NCBI GenBank assembly: GCA_948579315.1 | Contig: CAPAOL010000013.1 | Location: 1 to 64,000, forward strand | Origin: an uncultured Phocaeicola sp. | GTDB lineage: Bacteria; Bacteroidota; Bacteroidia; Bacteroidales; Bacteroidaceae | DNA: 64,000 nt | Direction of reading: 5' to 3' | Part shown: in pieces, positions 54,956 to 63,987 of the stretch | Layout of the letters: each line of letters begins with the position of its first letter | Numbering within the stretch: position 1 is the first letter of the stretch | Position numbers and translations under genes: made by a program | Notes under the pieces: generated by a model | The model's database searches: none | Seen by the model: the letters and a program-made list of their open reading frames with translations, nothing else | Told to the model about the DNA's origin: nothing

Positions 54956-56263
54956 TTACTTGTTGTCTCTTAAGTCTTTCACTCGGACGGCTTTTCCTTC
55001 GCTTTGCGGGAGAGAGCCTTTCTTTACCAGTTTAACTTTAGGAGTTACCAATATTTCATCCTTCAATTGGCGGGTAATATCCTTGCGGATCTTCTCCAGT
55101 TCAATATAATTGTCGGTAGAAAGGTCGCTTAATTCTACTTCGACGATCATTTCGTCTTGGTTGTTGACAGTTTCCAGTGTAATCAGGTAGTTGCTGCCTA
55201 ATTCGGAGAATTGTACCAGAATCTTTTCTACCTGCATCGGGAAGATGTTTACTCCCTTGATAATGAACATATCATCACTGCGGCCTTTGATACGGTCGAT
55301 GCGGATATGAGTGCGGCCACATGGGCATTTTCCGGGAAGAATACGGGTTAAATCGCGGGTACGATAGCGGATTAACGGCATCATTTCACGATCAAGAGTC
55401 GTAAGTACTAATTCTCCGATTTCTCCTTCCGGAACGGGTTCGCCTGTTTCCGGGTCGATTATTTCTACCAGGTAACAGTCTTCCCAGAAGTGCATTCCAT
55501 TCTGTTCCTTACATTCGAAGGCAACACCGGGACCGTTCATTTCTGTCATGCCGAAGCTGTTGTAGGCTTTTACACCTAGCATCTTTTCTATTTTCCGGCG
55601 TTGTTCGTCGGTATGGGGTTCGGCACCGATAACCAGGGTTTTCAGTGTGGTTCCTTTGGGATCGAGTCCTTCTTCCTGGAAGACTTCTGCAAGGCGGATG
55701 GCATAGCTGGGGATAGCATGTAAAGCGGTAGTCTTAAAATCGTTGATGAATTTAATCTGTCGTTTACTGTTTCCGGCAGCGGCAGGGACTGTGAGGCAGC
55801 CTAAGCGTTCTGCACCGTATTGGAAGCCTAAACCTCCTGTAAACATACCGTATCCGGAGCTGTTTTGGAAAACGTCAGTCTTGCGTATTCCTACTGCATA
55901 CAGACAGCGGGCTACCAGGTTGGCCCAGGAATCGAGGTCGTGTTGTGAGTGAACGATAACAGTCGGGTTTCCGGTGGTACCACTGGAAGAGTGAATACGT
56001 ACACCATCATTGCTCATATCACCTGCCACCAGTCCGAACGGGTAGTGGGCGCGCATGTCAGATTTGGTAGTGAAAGGTACTTTGCGGATATCATCCAATG
56101 ACTGTATGCTATCTGCTGTGATGCCATGTTTGCTGAAAACTTCTTTGTAATATGGAGCGTTCGCAGCTATATTGATTGTTTTTTTAAGCCGTTGAAGCTG
56201 CAATTCCTGCAACTTCTCCCGGCTCATGGTTTCTAATTCTTCTTCCCAGTATTGTGTACTCAT
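54956..56263 (-). CDS. paaK: Phenylacetate-CoA ligase family protein
   Basis: 435 aa, adenylate-forming enzyme. [19 protein letters not shown] is the AMP-binding loop; [14 protein letters not shown] and [17 protein letters not shown] are PaaK signatures, the latter with a cysteine pair. It makes aryl-acetyl-CoA with ATP. It starts 11 nt after iorB; together they handle aryl pyruvates and aryl acetates, either degrading aromatic amino acids or, in reverse, making them from aryl acids. Confidence 0.92.
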   Translation of the reverse strand: MSTQYWEEELETMSREKLQELQLQRLKKTINIAANAPYYKEVFSKHGITADSIQSLDDIRKVPFTTKSDMRAHYPFGLVAGDMSNDGVRIHSSSGTTGNPTVIVHSQHDLDSWANLVARCLYAVGIRKTDVFQNSSGYGMFTGGLGFQYGAERLGCLTVPAAAGNSKRQIKFINDFKTTALHAIPSYAIRLAEVFQEEGLDPKGTTLKTLVIGAEPHTDEQRRKIEKMLGVKAYNSFGMTEMNGPGVAFECKEQNGMHFWEDCYLVEIIDPETGEPVPEGEIGELVLTTLDREMMPLIRYRTRDLTRILPGKCPCGRTHIRIDRIKGRSDDMFIIKGVNIFPMQVEKILVQFSELGSNYLITLETVNNQDEMIVEVELSDLSTDNYIELEKIRKDITRQLKDEILVTPKVKLVKKGSLPQSEGKAVRVKDLRDNK

Positions 56264-56274
56264 GGTAATGCCTT

Positions 56275-56859
56275 TTATTGCATTAGCTTTTCCGCAATTT
56301 CTTTGCCGGCTGCCAATGCTTTAAGATTCATTTCTACAATTGCTTCTCCCTTACGCAGGAAGATTTCGCGGATGCTGTCTTGCACTTTTTCGTTATCAAT
56401 GCCCAGGAATGGGATTGTTGCTCCCAGTAAGACGATGTTGGCAACGCGGGCGGAGCCTACTTCTTTTGCTACTTTGTCTACGTTCAATACTATTTTATGA
56501 GGCAGTTTGTTGATTTCTGCCATCACTTTGTCTGTTTCCGGATAATTGGGGATGTTGACAAACGGAGTTTCATTAGTCACCAACCAGCCGTTAGGGCTAA
56601 GGTAGGGGAGGTAACGCAATCCTTCCATCGGTTCCAGTGAGATGATGAGATCACATTTGCCTGACGGGATCAGGTCTGAAGCAATCGGCTGGTCGCTGAT
56701 ACGGAGATTGGATTGGACATCTCCTCCGCGTTGGCTCATTCCGTGCACTTCCGCTTGTTTCATGTATAATCCTTCTTTCAAGGCAGCTTTGCCGATTACT
56801 GTGGCAATGGACAGAATTCCCTGTCCGCCGACTCCTGATAATATAATGTCTTTTTTCAT
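56275..56859 (-). CDS. iorB: Indolepyruvate ferredoxin oxidoreductase, beta subunit
   Basis: 194 aa. SGVGGQGILSIATVIG at the N-terminus and HGMSQRGGDVQSNLRI are gamma/beta-domain signatures of IorB. It pairs with IorA to convert aryl pyruvates to aryl-acetyl-CoA with reduction of ferredoxin. 3 nt after iorA. Confidence 0.93.
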   Translation of the reverse strand: MKKDIILSGVGGQGILSIATVIGKAALKEGLYMKQAEVHGMSQRGGDVQSNLRISDQPIASDLIPSGKCDLIISLEPMEGLRYLPYLSPNGWLVTNETPFVNIPNYPETDKVMAEINKLPHKIVLNVDKVAKEVGSARVANIVLLGATIPFLGIDNEKVQDSIREIFLRKGEAIVEMNLKALAAGKEIAEKLMQ

Positions 56860-56862
56860 GGC

Positions 56863-58455
56863 TTACTTACTTCTTTTTTTGCGTGCTAATGTCTGGATAC
56901 ACTCTCTGCGTGGGATAATGACAGATACACCACGATATTCTATTTCTTCGCGAATGATTTGCTTCATCTCCTCATAGTTCTTCTTCAATGGGGTAACTAC
57001 ACGGATATGTGCCGGATCTACTCCGATACCTGCACAGATCGCTTCGATGCGTCCGGTTCCGGCGGAATCCTGTCCACCTGTCATGGCGGTAGTTTCATTG
57101 TCGGAGATGACGATGGTTACATTGGCGTTCTCGTTCACGCAATCTAACAGTCCGGTCATTCCGGAATGGGTGAATGTTGAGTCGCCGATGACAGCTACGG
57201 CCGGGAAAAGACCTCCGTCAGCGGCACCTTTTGCCATCGTAATGGAAGCACCCATGTCCACACATGAGTTAATTGCATTGAAAGGAGCATTTGCGCCTAA
57301 TGTGTAACAGCCGATGTCGCTGAATACTTTATGAGATGGATATTCTTCTTTCAGAACTTCGGTCAGCGTGATATACATATCGCGGTGTCCGCAGCCTTCG
57401 CAAAGTGCAGGCGGGCGCATTTCTACAACAGAAGGAATGCCGAATTCCGATTTATTCTCTTTACCTACGGCACGGGCTACAGAGTCCGGATTTAACTCTC
57501 CGTCCTGTGACAGAGTACCGTCGAGGCGTCCTTTTACTTTAACGCCGATACCCAGATAGCCTTTCAATTGTTTTTCTACAAAGGGTTGTCCGTCTTCCAG
57601 AACTAAGATTTCATCACAAGACTCGATCAATTGATGCAATTGCTTTTTAGGCAATGGATATTGACCAATCTTAAGTACCGGATATTCGCAACCTTCCGGA
57701 TAGTTTTCCATCAGATAATTGTAACCGATACCACAAGCTACGATTCCCAGCTTTTTGTTAGGACCGTCTGTGTATTTATTATAAGGTGATTCTTCTGAAG
57801 CTTTGATAAATTCGTCTTGGCGGGCAAGCAATACTTTGTAGCGTTTGCGGGCGTTTCCCGGCAACAAGATGAACTGACGCGGATCTTCGCTGAAAGAGAT
57901 GTTGTTCTGCGGCTTCTGCTCTTTGCGTTCTACTCCTGAACGGGAGTGTGCCAGGCGGGTTACCATACGCATCAGGATCGGTTCGCCTACTTTTTCAGAG
58001 AATTCGAAGCCGCTGTATACCATATCATACGCTTCTTGCTGATTGCTTGGTTCGTACATCGGTATCAGTGAGAAGTCTCCGTAGAAACGGCTATCTTGTT
58101 CGTTCTGCGAGGAGTGCATACTGGGATCGTCTGCGGCTATCACAATCAATCCGCCTTTCACGCCTGTGACGGCAGAGTTGACGAAACAGTCGGCAGCTAC
58201 GTTCATACCTACGTGCTTCATACAAACTAATGCCCGTTTACCTACGAAAGACATACCCAACGCAGCTTCCATCGCTGTTTTTTCATTGGCACACCAACGG
58301 TTGTGTATATTCTGTTCGGTCGTTATAGGAGCCATTTGAATATATTCTGTAATTTCAGTAGAAGGAGTACCCGGATAGGCATAAACACCCGAAAGTCCGG
58401 CATCCAGTGCAGCTTGTGCAATGGCTTCATCGCCAAGTAAGAGTTGCTTGCTCAT
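56863..58455 (-). CDS. iorA: Indolepyruvate ferredoxin oxidoreductase, alpha subunit, without ferredoxin domain
   Basis: 530 aa. AYPGTPSTEITEYI at the N-terminus, CEGCGHRDMY and GDSTFTHSGMTGLLDCV (TPP site) are IorA motifs. Family members from archaea and many bacteria are about 600 aa or longer, with two C-terminal [4Fe-4S] clusters; here the chain stops at IIPRRECIQTLARKK with no CxxCxxC block. Electrons must leave through another protein. The stop is well placed, 3 nt before iorB, so it is not a visible truncation. Confidence 0.92.
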   Translation of the reverse strand: MSKQLLLGDEAIAQAALDAGLSGVYAYPGTPSTEITEYIQMAPITTEQNIHNRWCANEKTAMEAALGMSFVGKRALVCMKHVGMNVAADCFVNSAVTGVKGGLIVIAADDPSMHSSQNEQDSRFYGDFSLIPMYEPSNQQEAYDMVYSGFEFSEKVGEPILMRMVTRLAHSRSGVERKEQKPQNNISFSEDPRQFILLPGNARKRYKVLLARQDEFIKASEESPYNKYTDGPNKKLGIVACGIGYNYLMENYPEGCEYPVLKIGQYPLPKKQLHQLIESCDEILVLEDGQPFVEKQLKGYLGIGVKVKGRLDGTLSQDGELNPDSVARAVGKENKSEFGIPSVVEMRPPALCEGCGHRDMYITLTEVLKEEYPSHKVFSDIGCYTLGANAPFNAINSCVDMGASITMAKGAADGGLFPAVAVIGDSTFTHSGMTGLLDCVNENANVTIVISDNETTAMTGGQDSAGTGRIEAICAGIGVDPAHIRVVTPLKKNYEEMKQIIREEIEYRGVSVIIPRRECIQTLARKKRSK

Positions 58456-58503
58456 ATCTATTTCTTTTATTTAGTGTTGATCACAGTTTGTTAATCTATC
58501 GGG

Positions 58504-58511
58504 CAAAGATA
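58504..58511 (-). promoter_or_regulatory. -7 promoter box of iorAB-paaK
   Basis: TATCTTTG on the minus strand, 48 nt upstream of the iorA ATG. Confidence 0.6.
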
Positions 58512-58538
58512 GGATTTTCCGTTCGTTTTATCACAAAT

Positions 58539-59576
58539 TTACTTGAAAATCTTTCTTTCATTCAGTGCTTTCCAGTATTTTCTTGCATTTGCCATGTGGT
58601 CGGCGTAGTTGGAGGCAAAGTTGTGAGTACCGGAAAAATCTTCTTTGGCGCACATGTAGATGTAGTTATGTTTGGTATAGTTCAACACGCTGTCTATTCC
58701 CTTTTTAGAGGGGATACGGATAGGGCCCGGAGGCAGTCCGGTATTTATATAGGTATTGTAGGGAGAATTGACTTTTAAATGTTCGTTGGTAATTCGGCGC
58801 AGACCAAAGTCTTGCAGGGAAAATTTGATGGTGGGATCTGCTTGTAAGGGCATATCTTGATGTAACCGATTGATATATAATCCGGCTACCATTGGCTTTT
58901 CTTCGTTGTTGTTGGTTTCTTCTTCGACGATGGAAGCAAGTGTGCTGACTTCTTCCGGTGTCATGCCGATGGCGGTAGCTTGTGCCAGGCGATCTTTATT
59001 CCAGAATCGTTCGTGTTCGTCCTTCATTCGTTTGAAGAATTCGTCTACGCTCATGTCCCAATATACCTGATAGGTTTCCGGTATGAAAAGGCTGGGGAGT
59101 GTTATACTGGTATATCCCATTTGAGCTAGGAAAGTAGAGTCGAACAGTTGGCTTGCGATTTCGGCAGAGTCTATCATGAGTTGCTTGCCGATGCTTCGCG
59201 CCAATCGGTCTAATGTCCGGACGCTTCCGATAGTAAGGTTCATAGGTTCCTGATAACCTCTGGAAAAACGGCTATATACATGATAGACGTTATCATTGGG
59301 GCGAATGGCATATCGACCAGTATGGATGTTCTGATTGAAATCCTTGTATTTTGCCATCCACTGGAATCCGGCGAACTTATTGACATGCCCTAATTCTTTT
59401 ATTTTATGGTAAATAGAATCGGCAGTATCATCCCGGTCTACATAAATATATACGGTTTTGGATGGGTGAAATTGGGGGGCAAACAGATAATAATAAAAGG
59501 TGCCTCCGGCAACTGCACAAAGGAGGAATGCTCCGATTAGAATGGATAGTAGAATATTTCTCTTTTTTTTCTTCAT
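58539..59576 (-). CDS. mltG: Endolytic transglycosylase MltG
   Basis: 345 aa from the ATG at 59574-59576. A single N-terminal membrane helix (ILLSILIGAFLLCAVAGGTF) precedes the YceG/MltG domain; IVEEETNNNEEKPMVAGLYI carries the catalytic glutamate and QADPTIKFSL follows. It cuts new glycan strands at the inner membrane and sets their length. The start further upstream (59654) is excluded by the promoter box at 59604-59611. Confidence 0.94.
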   Translation of the reverse strand: MKKKKRNILLSILIGAFLLCAVAGGTFYYYLFAPQFHPSKTVYIYVDRDDTADSIYHKIKELGHVNKFAGFQWMAKYKDFNQNIHTGRYAIRPNDNVYHVYSRFSRGYQEPMNLTIGSVRTLDRLARSIGKQLMIDSAEIASQLFDSTFLAQMGYTSITLPSLFIPETYQVYWDMSVDEFFKRMKDEHERFWNKDRLAQATAIGMTPEEVSTLASIVEEETNNNEEKPMVAGLYINRLHQDMPLQADPTIKFSLQDFGLRRITNEHLKVNSPYNTYINTGLPPGPIRIPSKKGIDSVLNYTKHNYIYMCAKEDFSGTHNFASNYADHMANARKYWKALNERKIFK

Positions 59577-59603
59577 CTTTTGAGGTGTATTTAAAAAGTT
59601 CGT

Positions 59604-59611
59604 CAAAGATA
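59604..59611 (-). promoter_or_regulatory. -7 promoter box of mltG
   Basis: TATCTTTG on the minus strand, 27 nt upstream of the chosen mltG start. Confidence 0.6.
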
Positions 59612-59654
59612 AAAAGAATTTGGATAGGAGTGCTCTCTTTTTAGGATGAATCAT

Positions 59655-60125
59655 AAGAAGACTATGTCAAAAGTATGTTTTCTTTCGATGCGGTTATGAA
59701 TCCATTCTTTCATGTTACGTTTGCCTTACTTGATTTATTCAAGTTGCTTATTGTGTTGTTTGGCATTCATTGCAATTATCTTTTTGTTTCCAGTGTAGTT
59801 CCATTGTTCCCATATATTGTGGGACTATTTTCCCGCAATATATGGGAATATTTTCTCATAAAATAAGGGAATACTTTCCCACAATATGTGGGACTAAAAC
59901 AATCTCTTGACGTTATAATGTGAAACCTTGGGAGTCATACAACAACTCCTTTTTATTGAAGTGAGAGTCTGTTTGTAACCGGAATGCCATTGGCACAGGG
60001 AAATGAATTCATTTCAGCGAAACGAGTTTTGCTATTTAATAAACGTCAGTCCGATATGACTTCGTTTGCATGGTTTCCTGAAGGAGGAGAATCGGAATAG
60101 AATGCAAGCTTATATCGAATTGACG
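59655..60125. other. Intergenic region between nuclease and mltG
   Basis: Contains the palindrome array 59807-59893 and a perfect 16-bp palindrome GAAATGAATTCATTTC at 60000-60015. On the plus strand, about 59960-60100 is a 46-codon open stretch with protein-like composition (MPLAQGNEFISAKRVLLFNK, then RQSDMTSFAWFPEGG) that may be a gene remnant. No intact gene is supported. Confidence 0.4.
59807..59893. repeat. Array of four TTCCCA..TGGGAA palindromes, 23-bp pitch
   Basis: Units start at 59807, 59830, 59853 and 59876, exactly 23 bp apart, 18-19 nt long with 4-5-nt spacers: TTCCCATATATTGTGGGA, TTCCCGCAATATATGGGAA, TTCTCATAAAATAAGGGAA (partly decayed) and TTCCCACAATATGTGGGA. Third example in the window of the same architecture with its own palindrome. 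Confidence 0.8.
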
Positions 60126-61004
60126 TTAATTAGGCCACAGGGAGTAATTAATATCTGCTTCTATTTTGTTTTCTATCTCATCGGGCAGAGGTGCAAAGAA
60201 ATCCATGTTAGTCAGGCTCTCGATGCTATCTATTGTTACCGCATAGGATGATAGAGGTTCTACTGCCTGCTCATTATTAAATAAGAAACCGATAGCTCGC
60301 ATCGGCTTGACAAAAGGAGAAAGGACTACTTTAAAAAACTTTTGAGGGACTACGACTTTATTCTTTCCGATTGTTTTGGGATATTTTTCAATAATAGGTC
60401 CACATATAATAATGATGGCACTGTCTGCTATAGCCCAATCCCGGATCTTTTCTTCCAGATTTTTCCATCCTCTTCTGTTTAGTTGTGGATGTTGCGGACA
60501 CATATTGCTAAAATAAAATGATTCTTTCATGGCTTCAGGACTCCATTTCATATCTGCGGCGGGAGCCATGTGACCTTTGTCATATCCTGAACGGGTATAG
60601 TCGGCATTCGTTGCAATCGGCCCTGTCACTAGTGGATCGGCAATAAAACGATTACCTCTTTTTTCTTTTCCTTTGGTTTCTTCCCTGGTTAATTCGTAAG
60701 AAACCCAGTTGGGAATTTTTAAATCTTTGTTATATGACACTGTATATCCGCTATGGTGGATGATTTGTTCTTGCCGGGGAACTAGTGATATGGGTGTCTC
60801 CAAATCTTTGCCAAGTGGGATTTGAAAGGAAGCATCGGTTTGCGGTTCGTTATTTTTCTGGATATTAATTTGCTGGCAATACAAATAAACACCAAAAAGA
60901 ATAGGAATGAGCACGATAATGGCGATGATACATCCTAATCTGTTATTAGAATGTGATTTCTTTTTGAATAGTTTTCTGTTTGTACCTTTTTTATTTCGGT
61001 TCAT
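60126..61004 (-). CDS. DNA/RNA non-specific endonuclease, membrane anchored
   Basis: 292 aa. A basic N-terminus and one membrane helix (LGCIIAIIVLIPILFGVYLY) precede a His-Me finger nuclease domain: GYDKGHMAPAADM holds the catalytic histidine (DRGH motif, here DKGH), and NMCPQHPQLNRRGW holds the metal-binding asparagine. It probably degrades nucleic acid in the periplasm, for nutrient use or against incoming DNA. It lies 27 nt downstream of queH. Confidence 0.9.
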   Translation of the reverse strand: MNRNKKGTNRKLFKKKSHSNNRLGCIIAIIVLIPILFGVYLYCQQINIQKNNEPQTDASFQIPLGKDLETPISLVPRQEQIIHHSGYTVSYNKDLKIPNWVSYELTREETKGKEKRGNRFIADPLVTGPIATNADYTRSGYDKGHMAPAADMKWSPEAMKESFYFSNMCPQHPQLNRRGWKNLEEKIRDWAIADSAIIIICGPIIEKYPKTIGKNKVVVPQKFFKVVLSPFVKPMRAIGFLFNNEQAVEPLSSYAVTIDSIESLTNMDFFAPLPDEIENKIEADINYSLWPN

Positions 61005-61031
61005 TGATTGGCTGGTGATGACAGGTTTGTT

Positions 61032-61613
61032 TTATTCTTCTTTTCTCATGCTGAATTCGCAACCGCAATATTGTTGGTTGTAAAAGTTGTATTCTTTAAT
61101 GATGGCAATACGTCGTTCGCTCAGTCCCCCTTTCCGCCAATTCTGTTCCCAGTACGTAACATCCGGGTAAGAGGCGGTAGCATATTGTCCGGCTTCATTG
61201 ATCTGCTCCAGGCTTTTCCAACGACTGGAGGCAAGTGTCGTGGTAATTACAGAGAAACCATGTTCGTGTGCGTAACGGGCTGTCTCCAATAAACGCAGTT
61301 TAAAACAACGCAGGCAACGTCCTCCTCTTTCAGGTTCTTGCTCCATTCCTGCTATGTGACATCGCCAGTTTTCATGATCGTAATCCGCATCTATGATCTC
61401 CAATCCCAATGATTGGGCATAGCGCGTACATTCTTCTTTTCTTATCATATACTCTTCCTGCGGATAAATATTAGGATTGCAATAATAAATGACGGGGGTG
61501 ATATGATGCTGCATCATACATTCAATAATGGCTGATGAACAAGGAGCACAACAAGTATGAAGCAAGACTTTATCGGCTCCTCCCGGAACTTCGAGTTGGA
61601 ATTTCTTTTTCAT
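61032..61613 (-). CDS. queH: Epoxyqueuosine reductase QueH
   Basis: 193 aa. HTCCAPCSS, YYCNPNIYP, GGRCLRCFKLRL and YCGCEFS supply the cysteine set of the QueH (DUF208) family. It reduces epoxyqueuosine to queuosine in tRNA, replacing the unrelated QueG. A weak promoter-like TAACTTTA lies just 4 nt upstream of the ATG. Confidence 0.93.
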   Translation of the reverse strand: MKKKFQLEVPGGADKVLLHTCCAPCSSAIIECMMQHHITPVIYYCNPNIYPQEEYMIRKEECTRYAQSLGLEIIDADYDHENWRCHIAGMEQEPERGGRCLRCFKLRLLETARYAHEHGFSVITTTLASSRWKSLEQINEAGQYATASYPDVTYWEQNWRKGGLSERRIAIIKEYNFYNQQYCGCEFSMRKEE

Positions 61614-61682
61614 GCTGTAAAGTTAGTACATATTTACGATACGAGTCAATGGTTTATGTTTTATTCAGAATAGTTTTTTTGT

Positions 61683-61690
61683 TATCTTTG
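61683..61690 (+). promoter_or_regulatory. -7 promoter box of the DUF3352 gene
   Basis: TATCTTTG, 27 nt upstream of the ATG at 61718. It excludes in-frame starts further upstream. Confidence 0.6.
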
Positions 61691-61717
61691 TCCATTCAAG
61701 TTTATAACAGACCAATA

Positions 61718-63757
61718 ATGAATGAATTAAATTGCGGGCAAGAAGAGCAATATGCGGGCCCGGAGAAGAAAAAGAGTACCTCGAAAATTGTAAAGAGAAC
61801 TTTAGTTGTGGCTGCATTGGCTTTGGCGGTATATGTTGTATATTCCGTAGTTTATTTATTTGTTTCGCCCGATCGTAATATTCAGCAAATCTATCTGGTT
61901 CCCGAAGATGCTGCGTTTATCATTCAATCATCTGCCCCGATTGAAGATTGGGAAAAGTTTAGTGGAAGTGAAACATGGCAATGTCTGAAGAAAGCGAAAT
62001 CTTTCGAGGAAGTAACGGAGAGTGTAGAGAAGCTCGATTCGGTAGTCAAAAGCAATAAAGTGTTGTTGTCGCTTGTTGGTGAACGGGATATGCTTATTTC
62101 GCTTCACAAGACTCGTGTCACAAAGTGGGATTTTCTGCTGATTCTGGATATGCAGAAAACATCGAAAATGGATTTATTGAAAGACCAGGTGGAAACCGTA
62201 TTGGTCATGAGTGGTTTTACTGTCACCAACCGGATGCATAACGGCATTAATATCCTTGAAATGCATGATCCCGAAACAAAGGATATTTTCTATATTGCTT
62301 TTGTGGATAATCATTTGGTGGGGTCTTATACGTCCAGGCTTGTCGAGTCGGCTATTGATTCGCGTAATAAACCCAAAATCGGACTCGACCAGTCTTTTAT
62401 TGAAACGGAGAAGTTGGTTTCCGGCAAGGGGCTTGTCAGAGTCTTTATTAATTATGCGCGCGTACCTCAATTCATGTCTATTTATCTGGGGGCAAGAAAC
62501 GAATACATTGATCTGTTTAGCAATTCTATGAATTTTGCCGGACTTTACCTAAATACGGATAAGGAGCGGATGGAAGTGAAAGGGTATACGTTGAGAAAAG
62601 ATTCTGCCGATCCTTATGTCACTGCTTTATTGAATTCGGGAAAACATAAAATGAAAGCGCATGAGATTCTGTCCGGGCGGACAGCTCTTTATACCAATAT
62701 AGGCTTCAATAACCCGATAACTTTTGTAAAAGAGCTGGAGAATGCAATGTCGGTTCATAATAAACAATTGTATGATTCTTATCAAAGTTCCCGGAAAAAG
62801 ATTGAAGGGCTATTCGGGATATCTTTGGAAGAAAACTTTTTGAGTTGGATGTCGGGAGAATTTGCTATTACGCAATCCGAACCGGGGTTGTTAGGGCATG
62901 ACCCTGAACTCATTCTGGCTATCAGAGCTAAAAGTATAAAAGATGCCCGTAAGAACATGGAATTAATAGAAAAGAAAATTAAGCGGCGCAGCCCGGTTAA
63001 GATAAAGACGGTCAATTATAAAGATTTTGAGATTAATTACATCGAAATGAAAGGCTTTTTCCGCCTGTTCTTTGGAAAACTATTTGATAAATTTGAAAAG
63101 CCATATTATACTTATGTCGATGATTATGTAGTTTTTAGTAATAAGGCTGCGTCTTTGCTCTCTTTTGTGGAAGATTACGAGCAGAAGAATTTATTGAAAA
63201 ATAATCCGGGATTTAAAAATGCGCTTTCCTATTTAAAGTCGAGTTCTACCATTTTCTTATATACGGATGTGCGCAAATTTTATTCCCAGCTGAAACCTAT
63301 GATGAATCCTGCCACATGGAATGAAATACAATCCAATAAAGATATTCTGTATTCGTTTCCTTACTGGACTATGCAGGTTATAGGAGATGGACGGTCAGCT
63401 TCTTTGCAATATGTGATGGATTACAGTCCATATCAACCGGAAGAGGATGTTGCCATTGCTACCGATGAAGATGATGAGGAAATGAACGAAGATGCTGAAA
63501 CTGAAAAAGAACAGATGAGCGAATTGAAGCGTTTCTATGTCGAAAAGTTTGAAGGAAACGTTTTGAGGGAGTTTTATCCGGAAGGAGCGTTGAAGAGTGA
63601 AGCGGAAGTAAAGGAAGGAAAACGTCACGGTCGTTACCGTGAATATTATGAAGATGGGACATTGAAGCTTCGTGGAAAGTATGCAAATAATAAACCGAAG
63701 GGGACATGGAAGTACTATACCGAGGACGGAAAATTTGAGCGCAAAGAAAAGTTCTAG
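61718..63757 (+). CDS. DUF3352-like membrane protein with C-terminal MORN/YwqK repeats
   Basis: 679 aa from the ATG at 61718. One N-terminal membrane helix (TLVVAALALAVYVVYSVVYL) and then a large extracytoplasmic region of the DUF3352 type. An acidic linker (EEDVAIATDEDDEEMNEDAE) leads to three MORN-like repeats at the C-terminus (FYPEGALKSEAEVKEGKRHG, then YYEDGTLKLRGKYANNKPKG). The family's function is unknown. The repeats resemble those of YwqK-type antitoxins, but there is no toxin gene next to it. Lipid or protein binding at the cell surface is possible. Confidence 0.75.
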   Translation: MNELNCGQEEQYAGPEKKKSTSKIVKRTLVVAALALAVYVVYSVVYLFVSPDRNIQQIYLVPEDAAFIIQSSAPIEDWEKFSGSETWQCLKKAKSFEEVTESVEKLDSVVKSNKVLLSLVGERDMLISLHKTRVTKWDFLLILDMQKTSKMDLLKDQVETVLVMSGFTVTNRMHNGINILEMHDPETKDIFYIAFVDNHLVGSYTSRLVESAIDSRNKPKIGLDQSFIETEKLVSGKGLVRVFINYARVPQFMSIYLGARNEYIDLFSNSMNFAGLYLNTDKERMEVKGYTLRKDSADPYVTALLNSGKHKMKAHEILSGRTALYTNIGFNNPITFVKELENAMSVHNKQLYDSYQSSRKKIEGLFGISLEENFLSWMSGEFAITQSEPGLLGHDPELILAIRAKSIKDARKNMELIEKKIKRRSPVKIKTVNYKDFEINYIEMKGFFRLFFGKLFDKFEKPYYTYVDDYVVFSNKAASLLSFVEDYEQKNLLKNNPGFKNALSYLKSSSTIFLYTDVRKFYSQLKPMMNPATWNEIQSNKDILYSFPYWTMQVIGDGRSASLQYVMDYSPYQPEEDVAIATDEDDEEMNEDAETEKEQMSELKRFYVEKFEGNVLREFYPEGALKSEAEVKEGKRHGRYREYYEDGTLKLRGKYANNKPKGTWKYYTEDGKFERKEKF

Positions 63758-63865
63758 ATTGCGTCAACAAAAGTTGATTTTAAAATTATGCTCAAAAAAT
63801 AATCGGATTCTTTTTGTTTTCTCAAATAAAGCTGTAATTTTGCACGCCGTAAACGAGAGACAAAC

Positions 63866-63938
<73 letters not shown>

Positions 63939-63941
63939 CTC

Positions 63942-63987
63942 AAATTAGAACGCTGATTATTAGTTAATAATCAGCGTTCTAATTTTT
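63942..63987 (+). terminator. Terminator after tRNA-Thr
   Basis: Perfect 21-bp arms at 63942-63962 and 63965-63985 followed by a run of T, starting 4 nt after the tRNA. Confidence 0.88.
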
